Source: Vibrio penaeicida (GTDB taxonomy: Bacteria; Pseudomonadota; Gammaproteobacteria; Enterobacterales; Vibrionaceae). From it: a stretch of 64,000 nt of DNA. The stretch is taken from positions 1,178,001 to 1,242,000 of the forward strand of contig NZ_AP025144.1 of assembly GCF_019977755.1 (NCBI RefSeq), given 5' to 3'. Below the pieces are notes generated by a model, which was given only the letters and a program-made list of their open reading frames with translations, searched no databases and was not told the DNA's origin. Numbering within the stretch: the first letter of the stretch is position 1; each line of letters begins with the position of its first letter. The translations under genes and the position numbers were made by a program. Shown here in pieces: positions 51,195 through 60,538 of the stretch.

Positions 51195-51555
51195 GTTTCC
51201 ATTCTCCGTGGATATTATGTATTTGGGAACCGCTTTTCCGACCCCAATACTCTAGAACTTGTGGTGACTGACAGCAATAAGACTATGGTCTAATACTTTT
51301 TAAGAGATCGGAACAGTGAGCTTTAACGCCTTGATGTTTCAGAAGATGGTCATCTATTTACATATGAACCCTTTTAGACATCAAATGTTGCAATTTTGCT
51401 CTTAACCTTGTTTTTAAAATTTAAGACTATATGTATATGTTACATTCTTAGGTGTAATGGTTCGTTGGGTTAGCTCTCAATCATTAACCATAATGCCTTT
51501 GAATATGACTAACCGAAGAGTTAGAAAAAGTTAAGCTTCCTATTGGAGAAAACAA
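51195..51555. other. 361-base upstream region of htpX
   Basis: No gene seen. A+T-rich from about 51360. Promoters for htpX and the 55-residue gene must lie here; I found no heat-shock or CpxR box good enough to claim. Confidence 0.4.
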
Positions 51556-52422
51556 ATGAAGCGAGTGATGTTGTTCTTGGCAACCAATTTAGCCGTAATT
51601 TTGGTGCTGAGTATTGTATTGAACATTGTTTATGCTGTAACTGGAATCGCACCTGGTAGCCTGTCTGGTCTGCTTGTAATGGCAGCCATATTTGGTTTTG
51701 GTGGTTCCTTTATTTCGCTGTTGATGTCTAAAAAAATTGCCCTACGTTCAGTAGGCGGTCAAGTCATCGAGAGTCCACGTAACGAAACCGAGCATTGGTT
51801 GCTGGAAACGGTTCAACGTCAATCACGACAAGCGGGTATTGGTATGCCGCAAGTTGCGATTTATGATTCCGCAGACATCAATGCATTTGCAACAGGCGCA
51901 AAGCGGAACGACTCGCTTGTTGCTGTTTCAACCGGGCTTCTTCATAGTATGACGCGTGATGAAGCTGAAGCGGTGTTAGCGCACGAAGTAAGCCATATTG
52001 CGAATGGTGATATGGTAACCATGACGCTAATGCAAGGTGTTGTGAATACGTTTGTCATCTTCTTATCCCGTTTTATTGCCAATATTGTGGCTTCGAATGA
52101 TGACGAGGAAGGAGAGGGCGGTTCGAACACTATTACGTATTTTGTCGTGTCTATGGTGTTGGACTTGGTGTTTGGCTTTTTGGCAAGCTTTATCACAATG
52201 TGGTACAGCCGTCGTCGAGAGTTCTATGCGGATGCGGGGGCAGCGCAACTTGTCGGCAAACATAAGATGATAGCGGCATTGGAGCGGTTAAAAGTCAGCC
52301 ATGAATCAAAGTTAGAAGGCTCAATGATGGCTTTTGGTATCAATGGTAAAAGCTCAATCTCACAGCTTATGATGAGCCATCCACCGTTAGATAAGCGTAT
52401 CGATGCGTTACGCCAAAGCTAG
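51556..52422 (+). CDS. htpX: Inner-membrane zinc protease HtpX
   Basis: M48 metalloprotease for quality control of membrane proteins. 288 residues with four hydrophobic segments, the HEVSH zinc motif at 143-147 and the third-ligand region [13 protein letters not shown]. Confidence 0.95.
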   Translation: MKRVMLFLATNLAVILVLSIVLNIVYAVTGIAPGSLSGLLVMAAIFGFGGSFISLLMSKKIALRSVGGQVIESPRNETEHWLLETVQRQSRQAGIGMPQVAIYDSADINAFATGAKRNDSLVAVSTGLLHSMTRDEAEAVLAHEVSHIANGDMVTMTLMQGVVNTFVIFLSRFIANIVASNDDEEGEGGSNTITYFVVSMVLDLVFGFLASFITMWYSRRREFYADAGAAQLVGKHKMIAALERLKVSHESKLEGSMMAFGINGKSSISQLMMSHPPLDKRIDALRQS

Positions 52423-52459
52423 GGGCTAAATGTTCTAGAACCTATTGAATATATGACGA

Positions 52460-52490
52460 AAAGGTCCAGTTTATACTGGGCCTTTTTTGT
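52460..52490 (+). terminator. Intrinsic terminator of htpX
   Basis: AAGGTCCAGT and ACTGGGCCTT with a TTAT loop and six T. Confidence 0.92.
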
Positions 52491-52542
52491 TTGTGATCCA
52501 TTTTCATTTTCTCATCGTAAACAAACCTGAATACAAAAAAGT

Positions 52543-52609
52543 TATACAAAAATATATTTGTACAACTTTTACAGCTATATTAAACATGTACAAAAAAATA
52601 TCTTGTACA
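52543..52609 (+). promoter_or_regulatory. Two TGTACA-type palindromes upstream of the NTF2-CFA operon
   Basis: Copy one: TATACAA (52543-52549) and TTGTACA (52558-52564). Copy two: TGTACAA (52587-52593) and TTGTACA (52603-52609). Paired palindromes of this kind suggest a dimeric regulator; the half-site resembles that described for LitR-type MerR photoregulators (TRTACA/TGTAYA), though the spacers are 10 and 11 bases between TRTACA hexamers, shorter than the published 12. Confidence 0.6.
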
Positions 52610-52638
52610 ATGCAATGGGTGTCATTAGCGAGGTAAAG

Positions 52639-53058
52639 ATGGATATTGGTCAAGTGGCGGATTTTTACCGTTCATTAAGTAAACATAATTTGGAATCGGT
52701 TAGAGACCTATACCATCCAAATGTCGTATTCGAAGACCCTGCTCATCGCTTAGAGGGAAATGAGGCTCTTTATGATTATTTCGAAAACCTCTTTGCAAAT
52801 GTTGATCAATGCGAATTTCAGATCCACAACCACTATCAGGCGGGTGAAACGGGATTTATCGTTTGGACAATGCTGCTGAGACACCCAAAGCTAAACCGTT
52901 CAAACCCAGTTGAGGTAGACGGGGTTAGTCAGATTTCTTTTGAAGATAACAAAGTTGTTTACCACAGAGATTATTTCGACTTGGGCTCGATGCTTTACGA
53001 ACAGATTCCTGTACTAGGTGCGGTTGTTAGGAAAATAAAAGCGGGGCTAGGGCAATGA
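52639..53058 (+). CDS. NTF2-like (SnoaL-type) domain protein
   Basis: 139 residues, one NTF2 fold: HPNVVFEDPAHRLEG and VSQISFEDNKVVYHRDYFDLG. No signal peptide. ATG 52639 has GAGGT just ahead; the frame is open upstream, where the operator palindromes lie. First gene of an overlapping eight-gene operon also seen in other Vibrio and in Pseudomonas and Rhodobacter light/singlet-oxygen regulons. Ligand unknown. Confidence 0.85.
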   Translation: MDIGQVADFYRSLSKHNLESVRDLYHPNVVFEDPAHRLEGNEALYDYFENLFANVDQCEFQIHNHYQAGETGFIVWTMLLRHPKLNRSNPVEVDGVSQISFEDNKVVYHRDYFDLGSMLYEQIPVLGAVVRKIKAGLGQ

Positions 53059-53789
53059 GTCAGCAGGTAGTGTTGATCACTGGGGCGACATCTGGAATAG
53101 GGCATCAGCTTGCCAAAGATTATGCGTCGAGCGGTTTCAAAGTCTGGGCGTGTGGTCGAAATCATGAAAGTCTCGCTAGTCTGGAAGCTTTTTCTAACAA
53201 TATCCAAACGCTTCAATTTGATGTTACTGATCTTGAACAGGCAAAAGCGGCGTTGTCAGATCTTACTCCCAAACCCTCTATTTGGATAATGAATGCCGGC
53301 AGCTGTGAGTACATTGATGATGGAGAAATAGACGCTGAGCTATTCCAGAGAGTATTAAACATCAATGTAATGGGGGTTGTTAACTGCATTGAAGCGTCTC
53401 AATCTCAAATCATTCAAGATGACCATTTAGTTATCGTGGGCTCCATTGCGAGCGAGGTCGCACTGCCAAGAGCAGAAGCCTACGGAGCATCTAAAGCAGC
53501 AATTAATTATTTGGCAAGAAGTCTCGCGCTACCGATGAAAAAAAATGGCGTTGACGTTTCTATGGTATTTCCAGGATTTGTTGAAACGCCTTTAACGGAC
53601 AAAAACGATTTTCCAATGCCGATGAAAGTCAGTGTTGAAAATGCGTCAAAGCGTATTCGTGCAGGTATTCACTTGCGTAAAGAGAATATTTATTTTCCAC
53701 GTCGATTCACGATGTTTTTGAGATTAATAGGGGCTTTGCCGTACTCATGGCAGCGCTTGTTCATCTCCAAATGGGTTACTACGGCTTAA
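53055..53789 (+). CDS. Short-chain dehydrogenase/reductase
   Basis: 244 residues: cofactor motif ITGATSGIGHQLAKDYA, NAGSC, catalytic Ser in VGSIAS and YGASKAA. C-terminal stretch FTMFLRLIGALPYSWQ may touch the membrane. Overlaps the NTF2-like gene by 4 nt. Substrate unknown, probably a fatty-acid or related metabolite from the operon. Confidence 0.88.
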   Translation: MSQQVVLITGATSGIGHQLAKDYASSGFKVWACGRNHESLASLEAFSNNIQTLQFDVTDLEQAKAALSDLTPKPSIWIMNAGSCEYIDDGEIDAELFQRVLNINVMGVVNCIEASQSQIIQDDHLVIVGSIASEVALPRAEAYGASKAAINYLARSLALPMKKNGVDVSMVFPGFVETPLTDKNDFPMPMKVSVENASKRIRAGIHLRKENIYFPRRFTMFLRLIGALPYSWQRLFISKWVTTA

Positions 53790-53805
53790 GGTTGAAGGAC
53801 AAATC

Positions 53806-55083
53806 ATGAAAATAGCAATAATAGGATCAGGTATTTCTGGATTAACATGCGGTTACTACCTTCACCAAGAGCATGACATTACGGTTTTTGAAGCAAATGA
53901 CTATATCGGTGGGCACACTGCTACTGTAGACGTAAGCATAGAAAACCAATCCTATTCAGTTGATACTGGCTTTATCGTTTATAACGACAGGACTTATCCT
54001 AATTTTATCGAAATGATGAACGAAATTGGGGTCACTGGCACACCGACTCAAATGAGTTTTAGCGTGAGTAACCAGAGTAATGGTTTAGAGTACAACGGGC
54101 ATACCTTATCGACGTTGTTTGCCCAAAAACGAAACTTCCTGAACCCGAGATTTTATCGGTTTATCTATGAAATATTGCGTTTCAATAAACTCGCTAAAGA
54201 AGCGGCTATTCAACCCCATAATGGGGAACTGACACTAGGCGACTTCCTTCGACAGCATCGATTTAGCGATTATTTCTCTGACAATTACATTCTCCCTATG
54301 GGGGCTGCAATTTGGTCATCCACTTTGGCGGATATGCGTGGCTTCCCTTTACCATTCTTCCTTAACTTCTTTCTGAATCATGGATTACTCGATATCGTAG
54401 ATCGCCCTCAGTGGTATGTGATTGATGGCGGATCTAAGGCGTATATCGATCCCTTGACCAAAGGATTCAAAGAAAAGATACGCTTGAATTGCCCAGTAAA
54501 TTCAGTCGAACGAAACCATGACGGCGTTCTTATTCAATCTTCTTTTGGAACTGAGCACTTTGATGCTGTCATTTTTGCTTGTCATAGCGACCAAGCCCTA
54601 AGAATGCTTCAAGATCCGAGTGAGATGGAACATAACCTGCTTTCTAAAATGGAATATCAGGCAAACGAGGTTACGCTGCACACAGATACAACACTGTTAC
54701 CGAAAAGCGAAGCGGCATGGGCTTCTTGGAATTATTTGCTTTCAGGGCAAAAAGGCGAACAAGAGGCACTTCCCTCATTAACTTATAATATGAATATCTT
54801 GCAGCACATAAAAAGTGACAAGACATTCTGCGTTTCGTTAAATTCAAACGATAAGATCGACGCAGATAAAATTCTCAGAACATTTACCTATCATCACCCT
54901 GTTTTTACTCAAGATTCCCATATTGCTCAAAAGCAAAAATCCAGTATTGATGGTTTCAATTCTACTTGGTACTGCGGGGCATATTGGTACAACGGGTTCC
55001 ACGAAGATGGGGTTCGAAGCGCGCTGGATGTCGTTGACGGTATTAGGTTGCTGAACTCGGCCTCAGAGAAGGAGGTTGCATGA
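53806..55083 (+). CDS. FAD-dependent oxidoreductase (amine-oxidase-like fold)
   Basis: 425 residues with the dinucleotide motif IAIIGSGISGLTCGYYL at the start, FEANDYIGGHTATVD, and CGAYWYNGFHEDGVRSA at the C-terminus where FAD binds. Related proteins lie beside CFA-synthase-like genes, and in Rhodobacter such genes belong to furan-fatty-acid synthesis; a fatty-acyl desaturase or oxidase role here is inference. Confidence 0.85.
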   Translation: MKIAIIGSGISGLTCGYYLHQEHDITVFEANDYIGGHTATVDVSIENQSYSVDTGFIVYNDRTYPNFIEMMNEIGVTGTPTQMSFSVSNQSNGLEYNGHTLSTLFAQKRNFLNPRFYRFIYEILRFNKLAKEAAIQPHNGELTLGDFLRQHRFSDYFSDNYILPMGAAIWSSTLADMRGFPLPFFLNFFLNHGLLDIVDRPQWYVIDGGSKAYIDPLTKGFKEKIRLNCPVNSVERNHDGVLIQSSFGTEHFDAVIFACHSDQALRMLQDPSEMEHNLLSKMEYQANEVTLHTDTTLLPKSEAAWASWNYLLSGQKGEQEALPSLTYNMNILQHIKSDKTFCVSLNSNDKIDADKILRTFTYHHPVFTQDSHIAQKQKSSIDGFNSTWYCGAYWYNGFHEDGVRSALDVVDGIRLLNSASEKEVA

Positions 55084-55838
55084 TTTTCTCTAGTTGTATG
55101 CTAGATGGTGAAGTGACTCATAGGCGATTTTCTCCAATAAAACATAGCCTGAGATACCCACTTTTTATGCCGTGCTTAGATCTAGATGAGATCGATGTTC
55201 TGAAAGAAAAACTTATTGGTTTTGGAGACAAGGCGTGGCATTGGGCTCGATTTCGAAGAGAAGACTACGTAGGGACTGGAGATCTAAAGCTGGCAGTTCA
55301 GAACAAAGTGTTTGAACTTACAGGTGTTAGGCTGAAGGGTAAGGTAAAAGCGGTTTGTCATTTACGTTACTTCGGTTTGTATTTTAGTCCAGTAAACTTT
55401 TACTACTTGTATGACGAGGCAGGAAATTGGAAATATTTGCTCGCGGAGGTGAGTAATACGCCATGGAATGAATGCCACTACTATGCGATTGATTCTAACG
55501 CTGGTAGTGAAAGGGAAAATTGGCGTCATGATAAAGAATTCCATGTATCTCCTTTCAATCCAATTGAACAAGAATATGTATGGTCACTCAAACCTCTAGA
55601 TAAAAAGTTAATGATTCATCTGGAGTGCCATCAAGAAGAAAAAGTATTTGATGCTTCTATGGCAATGAATGCAATACCTCTGAGCAGAATGACTCTGATT
55701 AGATACCTACTGAAAACCCCTGTTATGGCATTAAAAATCGTCATTGGTATTTATTGGCACGCCCTTAAATTGTGGGTTAAAGGTGCAAAATTTTATTCTC
55801 ATCCAAATAACAAAAAGAAGGAGACACCCTCATGCTAA
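55080..55838 (+). CDS. DUF1365 family protein
   Basis: 252 residues; VTHRRFSPIKHSLRYPLFM, LRYFGLYFSPVNFYYLYD and FHVSPFN are typical of DUF1365, a family of unknown activity that travels with FAD oxidoreductases and CFA synthases. Overlaps its neighbours by 4 and 7 nt. Confidence 0.88.
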   Translation: MIFSSCMLDGEVTHRRFSPIKHSLRYPLFMPCLDLDEIDVLKEKLIGFGDKAWHWARFRREDYVGTGDLKLAVQNKVFELTGVRLKGKVKAVCHLRYFGLYFSPVNFYYLYDEAGNWKYLLAEVSNTPWNECHYYAIDSNAGSERENWRHDKEFHVSPFNPIEQEYVWSLKPLDKKLMIHLECHQEEKVFDASMAMNAIPLSRMTLIRYLLKTPVMALKIVIGIYWHALKLWVKGAKFYSHPNNKKKETPSC

Positions 55839-57061
55839 ATAGCCGTTCATATGCATCCGAAGGTGTACTTAGTGTTCGTCAACAAGCTTATCGTACATTG
55901 ATTTTTAGAATGCTTTCTCAATTGTCGACTGGTCATATAACAATCACTGAAAGCTTTGGCGAGCGGGTGGAGTTTGGTGACGGATTGTCTGACTTACACG
56001 CTGTTATTGAAATTCATGAACCTAAGTTTTATGAGAGGCTTCTAAAAGGTGGCAGCATCGCAGGAGCCGAAGCGTATATGGATGGTTGGTGGGACAGCCC
56101 TAATTTGACAACTGTTACACGCATCATGGCTGAGAACCTTGACACCTTAGATGCTGTTGATAGCAAAGTGAGTTGGATTCAAAAGCTAACCTTACAATTT
56201 TCGCATTGGCTGAATCGCAACTCCTTGTCGCAGTCAAAAGAGAATATAGAAGCGCACTATGACTTGGGGAACGATCTTTATAAGCTGTTTCTTGATGAAA
56301 ACATGCTGTACTCCTCTGGTGTTTACAAAACGAAAGGTGATTCGTTAGCTGTGGCACAAATCAATAAGATGGATAGGCTTTGCAAGCAGCTTAAGTTAAA
56401 TGAAAATGACCATGTGTTAGAGATCGGTACTGGTTGGGGCGGGATGGCGATATATATGGCTTCTCAATATGGTTGCCGTGTTACAACTACGACAATTTCT
56501 GAAGAGCAATATCAATATGCTAAAACGTCTATTGCTGAAGCAGGGCTAAACGACCAAATAACGCTGCTAAAGCGAGACTATCGTTTACTTGAAGGCGAGT
56601 TCGATAAGGTTGTCTCTATAGAGATGATAGAGGCGGTAGGTAAACAGTACCTATCTTCTTATATAGATAAGTGTTATTCGCTATTAAAGCCGGATGGGTT
56701 ACTCGCGATTCAAGCCATCACTATTGCTGATCAAAGATTTGATAAATACAGTAAAGAAGTCGACTTCATTCAAAAATATATCTTCCCTGGCGGATTCTTG
56801 CCGTCGGTGACGCACCTTATGGATCAAATGACAAATAACAGTCAATTTGTGATCAGAGACTTATATGACATAGGGCAAGATTATGCCCGCACTCTGTCTG
56901 ACTGGCATTACGCATTTAATCAATCCTATTCAAAAGTTATTCAGCTGGGTTATGACGAACGATTTGTACGTATGTGGCGCTATTACATGAGTTATTGTGA
57001 AGGTGGATTTCTTGCCAATACCATCAGTACTGTTCACTTAACTTTTCACAAAGTTCGATAA
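55832..57061 (+). CDS. Cyclopropane-fatty-acyl-phospholipid synthase-like methyltransferase
   Basis: 409 residues. N-terminal lipid-binding part, then the SAM domain with AHYDLGNDLYKLFLDENMLYS, VLEIGTGWGGMAIYMA and SIEMIEAVG. Acts on double bonds of membrane phospholipid acyl chains; with the FAD gene it may make methylated or furan fatty acids rather than plain cyclopropanes. GGAG precedes the ATG. It is one of the cfa-like paralogues, so not named cfa here. Confidence 0.9.
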   Translation: MLNSRSYASEGVLSVRQQAYRTLIFRMLSQLSTGHITITESFGERVEFGDGLSDLHAVIEIHEPKFYERLLKGGSIAGAEAYMDGWWDSPNLTTVTRIMAENLDTLDAVDSKVSWIQKLTLQFSHWLNRNSLSQSKENIEAHYDLGNDLYKLFLDENMLYSSGVYKTKGDSLAVAQINKMDRLCKQLKLNENDHVLEIGTGWGGMAIYMASQYGCRVTTTTISEEQYQYAKTSIAEAGLNDQITLLKRDYRLLEGEFDKVVSIEMIEAVGKQYLSSYIDKCYSLLKPDGLLAIQAITIADQRFDKYSKEVDFIQKYIFPGGFLPSVTHLMDQMTNNSQFVIRDLYDIGQDYARTLSDWHYAFNQSYSKVIQLGYDERFVRMWRYYMSYCEGGFLANTISTVHLTFHKVR

Positions 57062-57080
57062 GTAACGAGCGAGTCGACAG

Positions 57081-57605
57081 ATGATGCTTAAGTCTTTGTT
57101 CGATAAAAGTAATGGGTCTGTACTCCTAAGTAGTTTGTGGTTTCAGATACTTTGGTTTTTTGCGGTGATAGGGCGAGAAGACACACTCTTTTGGCTGATG
57201 TCTGGCAGCCTGATTACTTTGATTTATTGTATCTACGAAGAAGCTAAAAAACTTAAGCTAGTTATTGCAATTAGCTCTGTTGGTATTGTCATTGACTTTC
57301 TTAACTGGCAAACGGGCTTATTTACCTTCTCTAGCGATGCATTTCCGGTTTGGTTGCTTTTACTGTGGGGTTTATTTGGTTGGTACGCTGTTCAAATGAC
57401 TTCCATAGTGAACCGTACTCCTCGCTACCTCGTATTAACTCTGGTGTCTGTATTTGGTGGTCTTAGTTATTTTGCTGGGCACAGGCTTGGTGCCGTGGAG
57501 TGGACATTTGGTGTTCCTTTGACACTTGCAGTTTTGTTTTTGGAATGGTTTTTGCTCGCTTATTTTGTAACCACATTACTAAGCTCTCGCTGGGGGAAGT
57601 TATGA
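57081..57605 (+). CDS. DUF2878 family membrane protein
   Basis: 174 residues, five or six hydrophobic segments, WFQILWFFAVIGRED near the start and AGHRLGAVEWTFG. Matches DUF2878, regularly found in this operon. Function unknown. Its stop overlaps the next start by 4 nt. Confidence 0.85.
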   Translation: MMLKSLFDKSNGSVLLSSLWFQILWFFAVIGREDTLFWLMSGSLITLIYCIYEEAKKLKLVIAISSVGIVIDFLNWQTGLFTFSSDAFPVWLLLLWGLFGWYAVQMTSIVNRTPRYLVLTLVSVFGGLSYFAGHRLGAVEWTFGVPLTLAVLFLEWFLLAYFVTTLLSSRWGKL

Positions 57606-58153
57606 ATAAGTACATCGGATTTCTAGTTTTAAGTTTGTTGATAACGGCAAACGCTCAAGGCTCTACTCCAAATTCTCAAGACGATCAGAACTGGGATGGT
57701 TGGAAAACAGTCGGAAAATCGAGCTTGAGTTGGCTTTTTTTTGATATTTATAAATCAGAACTTAAAACGCCCAGTGGAGTATATGAAGAAAGTACGGATG
57801 TTTCCCCTCACCCGATGGCATTGCTCATTAATTACATGAGAGATATCCCTAAGCAGCAGTTGCTCGATGCAACTCAAGAGCAATGGGAACATCTAGGCTA
57901 CAGCGAAGAGCAGCAACAGAATTGGATTTTAACACTATCGGATATTTTACCGGATGTGAGTAAGGGTGAGCGATTGGTGTACATTTCAGACGGAGAGAAA
58001 GGGCAATTTATCTTCTATGATTCCGCCAATCAAACGACTCATTTAGGAGACATTACAAACGAACAGTTAAATGATGCCTTCTTATCCATTTGGTTTTCAC
58101 CTGACACTGAATATCCAAAACATCGTAGACAATTATTAGGAAAGATTAGATGA
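57602..58153 (+). CDS. Secreted chalcone-isomerase-like protein
   Basis: 183 residues with a signal peptide (KYIGFLVLSLLITANAQG), then WKTVGKSSLSWLFFDIYKSE and a chalcone-isomerase-like fold; periplasmic. These bacterial homologues may bind fatty acids, no catalysis shown. ATG 57602 follows GGGGAAG. Overlaps the next gene by 4 nt. Confidence 0.82.
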   Translation: MNKYIGFLVLSLLITANAQGSTPNSQDDQNWDGWKTVGKSSLSWLFFDIYKSELKTPSGVYEESTDVSPHPMALLINYMRDIPKQQLLDATQEQWEHLGYSEEQQQNWILTLSDILPDVSKGERLVYISDGEKGQFIFYDSANQTTHLGDITNEQLNDAFLSIWFSPDTEYPKHRRQLLGKIR

Positions 58154-58665
58154 GAACACTCCTAACACTTTGGCTTGCCGTTTTACTCAGTGCTTGCACA
58201 GCTGATGTTGAAGAATATCGCCAAGCAACGCCAGATTTTGATTTGTTTGGTTACTTTCAAGGTAGCACCAAAGCTTGGGGAATGATTCAAGATTACACAA
58301 AAAAACAAACCCGACGATTTTCTGTTGATCTTTCAGGGGAGGTCAACGGGAATACGTTGGTGTTAGTAGAAGACTTTATTTTTGATGATGGTGAAAAAGA
58401 TCAACGTATTTGGACCATTGAGCGCCAAGAAGACGGTCGGTTTGCAGGCGAAGCAGACGATATTATTGGGCAAGCCGTCGGGGTTCAGGTTGGCAATGCT
58501 TTGCAATGGAAATATGATTTTTTGCTTAAAGTAGATGGTTCTGAGTTAGAAGTACATTTCGACGATTGGCTCTATCGTCAAGATGAACGCCATGTCTTCA
58601 ACCGAACGTCGATACGCAAACTAGGGTTAGAAGTCGCTGAAGTGACGATATTCTTTCAAAAGTAA
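58150..58665 (+). CDS. DUF3833 family lipoprotein
   Basis: 171 residues. Lipobox LLSAC at 13-17 marks a lipoprotein; mature part with FDLFGYFQGSTKAWGMIQD and HFDDWLYRQDE, typical of DUF3833. Last gene of the operon; the adjacent 266-bp repeat may end transcription. Confidence 0.87.
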   Translation: MRTLLTLWLAVLLSACTADVEEYRQATPDFDLFGYFQGSTKAWGMIQDYTKKQTRRFSVDLSGEVNGNTLVLVEDFIFDDGEKDQRIWTIERQEDGRFAGEADDIIGQAVGVQVGNALQWKYDFLLKVDGSELEVHFDDWLYRQDERHVFNRTSIRKLGLEVAEVTIFFQK

Positions 58666-58666
58666 C

Positions 58667-58932
58667 TATACCCAAGTAACCTCAAAATGCTTGGTTCAGC
58701 GAGAGTTAACTGGCTTTCAGGCAAGGCACCGATATGAAGATCTAGTCATTCTAAATCAAGAATCGGTAACGTAGTATGAAAGCCAGTTAAACTCGCCCTT
58801 GGGAGCCCATATTCTGCTTCACTTCCTCGTCAAAGAACTAGGAAAGGACTCGTCATTCCACTGCGTTCTTTTCCTTGAATTGAAACAGAATATGAGGCTC
58901 TGAATCCAGCATCTTGAGGTCACTTGGGTATA
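58667..58932. repeat. 266-bp palindromic repeat (MITE-like) with 33-bp terminal inverted repeats
   Basis: The ends, 58667-58699 and 58900-58932, are inverted copies matching 29 of 33 bases and begin TATACCCAAGT. Inside are two further hairpins: GAGTTAACTGGCTTTCA (58703-58719) with TGAAAGCCAGTTAAACTC (58777-58794) plus ACCGAT/ATCGGT, and GAGCCCATATTCTG (58803-58816) with CAGAATATGAGGCTC (58886-58900). The whole folds as a three-way junction. No ORF. It begins one base after the lipoprotein stop. The same ends occur upstream of cysB. Confidence 0.8.
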
Positions 58933-59019
58933 TCCTATTCCAAACGCATTTATTCGATAAAACGTTACAACGCGATATTCCTAAAAGAGTCGATTTGAGT
59001 CTATTTGATAAATTCGTTA
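58933..59019. other. Short spacer after the repeat
   Basis: Contains no gene and no clear terminator for the leftward dinG-rsmS operon; the palindromic repeat may serve that role. Confidence 0.35.
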
Positions 59020-59193
59020 TTAGTTTTCTTTAGTTAAGCGTTTTTTTTGTAGGTCGGACTTTACAATCTCTAGAGCTGCCAGAGCGGTTTCAATATCCAC
59101 TTCGTTCGACTCCAATAAGTAGATGAGATCAACAGCTAGCTTGATTTCGTCTGGTGCTGTATCTAAAGGAGAAGGAGAGTTGGAATGAGTCAT
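59020..59193 (-). CDS. rsmS: RsmS/YbaM (DUF2496) small protein
   Basis: 57 residues: LDTAPDEIKLAVDLIYLLE and LAALEIVKSDLQKKRL align with E. coli YbaM. RsmS is reported as a pleiotropic regulator in Pectobacterium. ATG overlaps the priC stop by 4 nt, supporting this short gene; the priC-ybaM pair is conserved in enterics. Confidence 0.88.
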   Translation of the reverse strand: MTHSNSPSPLDTAPDEIKLAVDLIYLLESNEVDIETALAALEIVKSDLQKKRLTKEN

Positions 59194-59741
59194 ACTTGAT
59201 TACGCTCTCTATAGGTAATTTGGTTTTCAATTTTTAGCTTAGATTCTTGGCAGCGTTTAAGGCGCTGTTCTGCAGCTACCAGCGTTTGTTGAGCCTGACT
59301 CTGCATATATGCGGGAGCCGACTCAAGCGCATTGGACTTTTCGACGACGAGCTCCTTTAGCCGACGCTCCCATTCTTGGTGTTGTGCCATTTCTTGATAG
59401 AGCTGGTTGATTGGCTTCTGAAAATGGCTCGAATGCTTGATTTCACTTTTCCTGATCGTTTGCGTCGACAGCTCGCGCTGTATGGCTTCGAGCTGTGCCA
59501 CCATTTGAGCCGTTAAATGCTCCGCTCTTAAAGGTGTTAGCCTTCCACTCTCTTGTTCTCTGATAATGGATTGAAAGGTGGATTCAAGCTCTTGGACACA
59601 AGGAACCAGTAAACGCGCTTTGCAGTGGAAAAGTCGCTCATCAAAAAGTGCCTGATGATGCTCGCCTCGTTGGCGGTCAAGTTGTGCCGCTTGAAGGCTT
59701 AACTGAGCAATATTTTCTTTCAGGGAACTGAAATTCTTCAT
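59190..59741 (-). CDS. priC: Primosomal replication protein PriC (N'')
   Basis: Helps load DnaB at stalled forks. 183 residues, helical and Gln/Glu-rich, with AAQLDRQRGEHHQALFDERL, FHCKARLLVPCVQE and HQEWERRL. ATG 59741 overlaps the upstream permease stop by 4 nt. Confidence 0.85.
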   Translation of the reverse strand: MKNFSSLKENIAQLSLQAAQLDRQRGEHHQALFDERLFHCKARLLVPCVQELESTFQSIIREQESGRLTPLRAEHLTAQMVAQLEAIQRELSTQTIRKSEIKHSSHFQKPINQLYQEMAQHQEWERRLKELVVEKSNALESAPAYMQSQAQQTLVAAEQRLKRCQESKLKIENQITYRERNQV

Positions 59742-60517
59742 AGAGTTACAAACCAAGCATCAAACGCCAGTTTACCAGCAAGTACAACCACGACGGTGAC
59801 AAAGACAGGGCGAATGAATTTTGCTCCAAATTTGATAGCTGAATGAGCGCCTACGTAAGCACCTACCATTAAGCATACACCCATCGTAAGACCTAATACC
59901 CAATTAATGTGCCCTAAGAAAGCAAACATAACTAAAGAGGTAAAATTACTGGTGAAGTTCATGGCTTTGGCTAAACCGGAAGCCAGCAGAATGTTCATTT
60001 TGTACAAAGCCATACTGCTTACTGTCCAAAATGCACCTGTTCCAGGGCCTGCTACTCCATCATAGAAACCTAAAGTTAGGCTTTGTAGCCATTGTTTTTT
60101 CGTAAGGCTAGGGCATGGCTCTGGTACCGCATTATTTGATGCTTTCACTGGTTTGTGGAGGATCGTATATAAAGCGGTAATTAAAATAACAAGAGGCAGA
60201 ACTTTCTCCAACCACTCCGTGCTGATGGCGTCGACGGCAAAGGTTCCTATGGTCGCACCTATGAGTGTGCCAATGAATGCCTTCTTCCAACATTCTGGCT
60301 TAAATAACCGCTTCTTATAGTAGGTGAGAGCGGCTGTAGAAGAGGCAAAGGTTGCTGCGAGTTTATTCGTTCCTAAGGCGATATGCGGAGGCAAACCTAT
60401 CGATAGTAACGCGGGGACAGTAAGCATTCCGCCGCCACCAGCTACCGCATCAATAAATCCTGCAAGAAATGCCACAAGAGCGAGAACAACCAACATCGTT
60501 GGTTCTATAAATTCCAT
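59738..60517 (-). CDS. yfcA: TSUP (TauE/SafE) family permease, YfcA-like
   Basis: 259 residues, about eight hydrophobic segments: AGFIDAVAGGGGMLTVPALL and GFYDGVAGPGTGAFW are the two family repeats. Probable exporter of sulfite, sulfoacetate or similar anions; substrate unknown. Follows dinG by 21 bases. Confidence 0.88.
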   Translation of the reverse strand: MEFIEPTMLVVLALVAFLAGFIDAVAGGGGMLTVPALLSIGLPPHIALGTNKLAATFASSTAALTYYKKRLFKPECWKKAFIGTLIGATIGTFAVDAISTEWLEKVLPLVILITALYTILHKPVKASNNAVPEPCPSLTKKQWLQSLTLGFYDGVAGPGTGAFWTVSSMALYKMNILLASGLAKAMNFTSNFTSLVMFAFLGHINWVLGLTMGVCLMVGAYVGAHSAIKFGAKFIRPVFVTVVVVLAGKLAFDAWFVTL

Positions 60518-60538
60518 ATGATTGCTTATTATTTGTTA

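Noticed and set aside
51195..51555. Heat-shock or CpxR promoter for htpX
   Set aside because: Partial look-alikes only, no candidate with both elements and correct spacing.
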